From: Oscillospiraceae bacterium
GTDB taxonomy: Bacteria; Bacillota; Clostridia; Oscillospirales; Acutalibacteraceae
Length of the DNA stretch: 25,255 nucleotides
Assembly (NCBI GenBank): GCA_009779455.1
Contig: WREG01000002.1
Coordinates: 1-25,255 of the forward strand
Direction of reading: 5' to 3'
The translations under genes and the position numbers were made by a program. The notes under the pieces are model-generated. The model had not been told where the DNA came from, made no database searches, and saw only the letters and a list, made by a program, of their open reading frames with translations. The stretch's first letter is position 1. The number at the start of each line of letters is the position of its first letter. Below are positions 22,194-25,255 of the stretch, piece by piece.

Positions 22194-22603
22194 AAACCTA
22201 TGTGCTGGATGCCTGCGCTTTAATTGCTATGTTGAACGAGGAAAACGGAAAAGAAATGGTCAAAAATGTTCTTGTCGATGCTATGACCGGTAAAGCGGTT
22301 GTAATAATGAACAAACTGAACCTTCTTGAAGTATATTATGATATCATCCGCAAATGCGGAAAAACATCTGCGGATGATATGGTGAAAACAATAAAAGATT
22401 CACCTATCCGCATAAAATCAGTTATTACGGATGATGTGTTTACAGAAGCGGGACGATTAAAAGCTTCTTACAAAATATCAATAGCTGATTCAATAGCGCT
22501 GGCTGAAACTATTGTTTTAAACGGTTCTTTGCTTACTTCCGACCATCATGAGTTTGATGTTATCGAAAAATCTGAAAATATAAGTATTGAATGGATTCGC
22601 TAA
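22190..22603 (+). CDS. PIN-domain toxin, VapC-like
   Basis: A 137-residue PIN-fold RNase candidate. The four acidic positions are visible: Asp7 (VLDACALIAML), Glu47 (NLLEVYYD), Asp100 (SIADSIALAE) and Asp118 (LLTSDHHEFD). The order and final TSDHHEF motif are typical of VapC. It overlaps its antitoxin by 4 nt. The pair is unrelated in sequence to the RelB-PIN pair at 2640-3355. It lies between fucI and hflX with small gaps and no promoter I can see, so it may be expressed by read-through. Confidence 0.88.
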   Translation: MKTYVLDACALIAMLNEENGKEMVKNVLVDAMTGKAVVIMNKLNLLEVYYDIIRKCGKTSADDMVKTIKDSPIRIKSVITDDVFTEAGRLKASYKISIADSIALAETIVLNGSLLTSDHHEFDVIEKSENISIEWIR

Positions 22604-22616
22604 CAAGGAATTATCT

Positions 22617-23879
22617 ATGGAATTATATGAAAACTCGATAAAACCCGAAACCGCCGTTCTCGTCACCCTCGACACCGGGGATTTCGACGCGGAGGCCTCC
22701 CTAGCGGAGCTTGAGGAACTGGCAAGGACCGCGGGGGCGGAAGTTTATGCCAAGGTCACGCAGAAACGCGAAAAACCCGACCCCGCTACCTTTGTGGGTT
22801 CGGGGCGGCTTAGGGAAATAAAGGAACTTTGCGAAAACGCCGATATTGACCTGCTTATATTTGACAGCGAGCTTACGCCTTCACAGCTGCGGAACATCGA
22901 AAAGGAAACCGACGTCAGGGTCGTGGACAGGACTACCCTCATACTCGACATTTTCGCCGCAAGCGCGAGGTCGAGCGAGGGCAAATTGCAAGTCGAGCTG
23001 GCGCAGCTTAAATATTCCCTGCCCCGCCTCACGGGCAAAGGCACGGAGCTGTCAAGGCTCGGCGGCGGCATAGGCACGAGGGGGCCCGGCGAGAGCAAGC
23101 TTGAAAGCGACCGGAGGCATATAAGGCGGAGGATTCACAGCCTTGAAACTGAACTTGCACAGCTTGAAAAACGCCGCGAACGGCATAGGGAACGGCGGAA
23201 AAAAGACGGGGTGACGGCCGTCGCCATCGTGGGCTACACCAACGCGGGGAAGTCCACCCTGCTCAACACCTTGACGGACGCGGGAGTGTTTGTCGAAGAC
23301 AAGCTTTTCGCCACCCTTGACCCCACCTCCCGGGCGCTGAAACTGCCCGACGGCAGGAATATCATGCTGATAGACACCGTCGGCTTTATCTCGCGGCTCC
23401 CCCACAAACTGGTCGAAGCCTTTAAATCCACATTGGAAGAAGCCGTTTCCGCAGACCTTATATTAAACGTCTGCGACGCGTCAAACGAGGAATACGAGGA
23501 GCATCTGTCTGTCACAAACGATATTTTAAAGGAACTGGGAGTGGAAAACAAGCCCGTTTTAAACGTGCTAAACAAATGCGACAAAGCGGAAAACGTGTTC
23601 ACACTGCCGGAAAATGATAAAAACGTCCGGCTTTCCGCTTTAAACGGCACGGGACTTGACCGCTTTTTTGAATGCATGGCAAAGCTTTTGCCGAACCCGC
23701 GAAAAAGCGTTAAACTGTTGTTGCCGTTCAATTTAGGCTCCGCCGCTGCTGAGATAAGGAAGGCCGGGGTCGTCAGTTTTGAGGAATATCGACCGGAGGG
23801 GATTTATATTGAGGCGGTTTTGGATGAAACAGGCTTTAAAAAATTCCGAAATTTTGAGTTGAAAGTTGAAAACTCATAA
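22617..23879 (+). CDS. hflX: Ribosome-associated GTPase HflX
   Basis: A 420-residue GTPase that binds the 50S subunit and can split stalled ribosomes. The N-terminal HflX domain (about 10-200) has DPATFVGSGRLREIKE, DRTTLILDIFAASARSSEGKLQ and GGIGTRGPGESKLESDRR, then a charged coiled coil (about 168-196). The G domain has G1 GYTNAGKST (206-214), G3 DTVGF (253-257), G4 NKCD and G5 SALNGTG. The ATG at 22617 has AAGGA 7 nt upstream; an in-frame ATG at 22587 lies inside vapC. The tail ELKVENS is encoded by a TTGAAAR variant of the heptamer repeat. Confidence 0.95.
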   Translation: MELYENSIKPETAVLVTLDTGDFDAEASLAELEELARTAGAEVYAKVTQKREKPDPATFVGSGRLREIKELCENADIDLLIFDSELTPSQLRNIEKETDVRVVDRTTLILDIFAASARSSEGKLQVELAQLKYSLPRLTGKGTELSRLGGGIGTRGPGESKLESDRRHIRRRIHSLETELAQLEKRRERHRERRKKDGVTAVAIVGYTNAGKSTLLNTLTDAGVFVEDKLFATLDPTSRALKLPDGRNIMLIDTVGFISRLPHKLVEAFKSTLEEAVSADLILNVCDASNEEYEEHLSVTNDILKELGVENKPVLNVLNKCDKAENVFTLPENDKNVRLSALNGTGLDRFFECMAKLLPNPRKSVKLLLPFNLGSAAAEIRKAGVVSFEEYRPEGIYIEAVLDETGFKKFRNFELKVENS

Positions 23880-23961
23880 TAAACGGGGGAGCAAAGCAGT
23901 ATGTTTTAGGTCAAAATAATGTATAATATTTAAATAAAACCTTAAAAGGATGGTCATAAGC

Positions 23962-24762
23962 ATGAAAGAAATATTTGTAGAGGGCAAAAACCTGCCTGAA
24001 GCTTACCACAAAGCCATAAAAGCGCTGTATGAGAAGGGAGAAATCACAAGCTGCGACGATTGGGGGCAGACGCAGAAAGAGGTTTCAATGACCTATTGCG
24101 CCGCCGAGCCGCTGTCGGAGCCAATGATAAGCCGCCTCTATATCGGCGGGTTTTACGAGCTGCAGCAATATGTGATGGAGGTGCTGGACGGCGTATTGGA
24201 CTTTAAAATCGGCGACGGCAACTGCTGGGAATATACTTATCACGACAGGATGGTAAACTTCCCCACGGGCAATGCCCGTTGCGAAAACGGCGGCTTCGAT
24301 CAGGTGCAATTCGTTATAAACGAGCTGAAACGCAACAGCGACAGCAGAAGGGCGGTTATAAACATCAGGGACAACAATGTTGACCCGTTCAACAGCGACC
24401 CGGCCTGCCTTCAGCACGTCCAATATTTAATCCGCGGCGGCAAGCTCCACTGCAAGGTCTTAATGCGGAGCAACGACGCCGTAGAGGCTAGTTTTATGAA
24501 CGCTTTCGCTTTTATTATGCTTCAAAAGCGCATAGCGGAAGAACTGGGCGTGGAAACAGGTTCATATACCCACCGCGCCAACAGCTTCCATTGCTACGAA
24601 AAAGATGTCAAACTGCTGGAGCAGTATATCGACGGCATAAACAACAAAGAATTTGAAGATATAACATATGAATACGAGGGATATTTCAAAGAGATAATGG
24701 ATGAGAGCATCCCGTCGATCCGGAATCAGATTGCGATATTGAAAAATAATATGAGTGCCTAG
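23962..24762 (+). CDS. Divergent thymidylate synthase family protein
   Basis: A 266-residue member of the thymidylate synthase / dCMP hydroxymethylase superfamily. Phosphate-binding DSRRAV (127-132), nucleophile Cys149 (DPACLQHVQYL; canonical ThyA has PPCH), MRSNDAV (168-174; ThyA QRSxD), Asn180 and the HRANSFHCYEKD block (204-215; ThyA HIYxNH) can be aligned. Asn180 seems to match the ThyA Asn that selects dUMP, which favours dTMP synthesis over cytosine hydroxymethylation. The sequence is nevertheless far from classical ThyA, notably in the Cys loop. The ATG at 23962 follows AAAGGA; an ATG at 23950 overlaps that site. A TATAAT at 23922-23927 may be its -10. Confidence 0.8.
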   Translation: MKEIFVEGKNLPEAYHKAIKALYEKGEITSCDDWGQTQKEVSMTYCAAEPLSEPMISRLYIGGFYELQQYVMEVLDGVLDFKIGDGNCWEYTYHDRMVNFPTGNARCENGGFDQVQFVINELKRNSDSRRAVINIRDNNVDPFNSDPACLQHVQYLIRGGKLHCKVLMRSNDAVEASFMNAFAFIMLQKRIAEELGVETGSYTHRANSFHCYEKDVKLLEQYIDGINNKEFEDITYEYEGYFKEIMDESIPSIRNQIAILKNNMSA

Positions 24763-24771
24763 AAAAAATAG

Positions 24772-24799
24772 TTGAGAGTTGAGAATTGAGAGTTGAGAT
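24772..24799 (+). repeat. Four tandem TTGAGAR heptamers abutting the rpe start
   Basis: TTGAGAG, TTGAGAA, TTGAGAG and TTGAGAT run without a gap into the ATG of rpe at 24800. The array begins 10 nt after the thymidylate synthase stop. It occupies the position of the ribosome-binding site. No inverted partner is present. Confidence 0.88.
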
Positions 24800-25255
24800 A
24801 TGGAAAATAAAAAGGTGCAAATCGCCCCTTCACTATTATCCGCCGATTTTTCCCGCCTGGCGGAGGAACTGGCGGACATAAAAACGGCGGGCGCGGATAT
24901 GGTCCACATCGACGTGATGGACGGGCATTTTGTGGATAATATAACCATAGGCCCGCCTGTTGTGGCAGCTTTGCGAAAATGCTCGGATCTTTTTTTCGAC
25001 GTTCATCTTATGATAGATGAGCCGTCGAAGTATATTAAGGCGTTCGCGGAGGCCGGGGCGGACAGCATCAATTTTCATGAGGAAACAAGCGAAAACAAGA
25101 GTGAGGTAATCGGCCTTATAAAATCCTTCGGCGCAAAACCCGCGCTGACGGTAAAGCCCGGCACGCCTATAGAGAGGGTTTACCCTTATCTTGACAAACT
25201 ATACATGGTTTTGATTATGACCGTGGAGCCGGGCTTCGGCGGGCAGGCGTTTATC
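24800..25255 (+). CDS. rpe: Ribulose-phosphate 3-epimerase (N-terminal part, cut by window edge)
   Basis: Interconverts ribulose-5-phosphate and xylulose-5-phosphate in the pentose phosphate pathway. The first 152 codons are present; family length is about 215-225. Residues 8-17 read IAPSLLSADF and 36-45 HIDVMDGHFV, with metal ligands His36 and Asp38; the third is His69 (FFDVHLMID). VEPGFGGQAF near the edge is the phosphate-binding loop. The C-terminal metal Asp lies beyond the window. The ATG directly abuts a TTGAGAR repeat, whose GAG triplets are the only ribosome-site-like sequence. Confidence 0.94.
   Translation, partial: MENKKVQIAPSLLSADFSRLAEELADIKTAGADMVHIDVMDGHFVDNITIGPPVVAALRKCSDLFFDVHLMIDEPSKYIKAFAEAGADSINFHEETSENKSEVIGLIKSFGAKPALTVKPGTPIERVYPYLDKLYMVLIMTVEPGFGGQAFI

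Noticed and set aside
23900..23927. Complete promoter before the thymidylate synthase gene
   Set aside because: A perfect TATAAT exists at 23922-23927, but no acceptable -35 or extended -10 is present.
24772..24799. CRISPR array from the tandem repeats
   Set aside because: Units are 7 nt with no spacers and no cas genes in the window.

Overview
The window looks like chromosomal DNA from an anaerobic, low-to-moderate GC Firmicute of class Clostridia, probably an uncultured gut or animal-associated lineage. This rests on strong AGGAGG-type ribosome sites, the nadD-yqeK-rsfS-leuS gene order, LytR/CpsA/Psr- and RelB-type genes, A+T-rich intergenic DNA and an L-fucose utilisation cluster. The genus cannot be named from the sequence alone. 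There are no rRNA or tRNA genes, no insertion sequence and no CRISPR array.

Layout. The left third (1-6293) is read from the minus strand. In transcription order it holds a shikimate-kinase-like gene, cca, an unrecognised 330-residue protein, a RelB/DinJ-PIN toxin-antitoxin pair with its own promoter and operator, a GH2 glycosidase, and the start of folP, which is cut by the window edge. From 6445 to 14088 the plus strand carries a degenerate LCP-family membrane protein, folE, a small membrane protein of foreign-looking composition, nadD-yqeK-rsfS (overlapping or closely spaced), leuS, and a secreted family I.5-like lipase ending in a clear terminator. Two minus-strand genes for exported proteins follow: a tiny Ser/Thr/His-rich lipoprotein and a secreted PHP-domain protein. 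The PHP gene is divergent from a plus-strand run (16115-21942) for L-fucose use: fucU mutarotase, a RhaB-type kinase, a secreted metallophosphoesterase, an APH-fold kinase and fucI. A second toxin-antitoxin pair (VapBC-like) follows, then hflX, a divergent thymidylate synthase and the start of rpe.

How they work together. FucU, FucI and the kinase would interconvert L-fucose anomers, isomerise fucose to fuculose and phosphorylate it. The aldolase and transporter are not in the window. FolE and FolP are folate-pathway enzymes, and the thymidylate synthase would use folate. NadD, YqeK, RsfS, LeuS, Cca and HflX are housekeeping (NAD synthesis, nucleotide hydrolysis, tRNA and ribosome functions).

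The most unusual structure is in the junctions between genes. Heptamer repeats (TTGAGAR, AATGTAR, AATGCAG), often as inverted pairs, and GC-rich TAGGGGCGG palindromes sit at or just after stop codons. The TTGAGAR-like repeat is translated into the ends of unrelated proteins, so AroK, RhaB and HflX end in near-identical L-(R/K)-(V/I)-E-(N/S) tails, and FucU has a similar one. A 63-nt sequence between fucU and the kinase folds on paper into a nearly fully paired three-way junction. The TA promoter carries nested inverted repeats, and the aroK promoter is placed for a leaderless mRNA.
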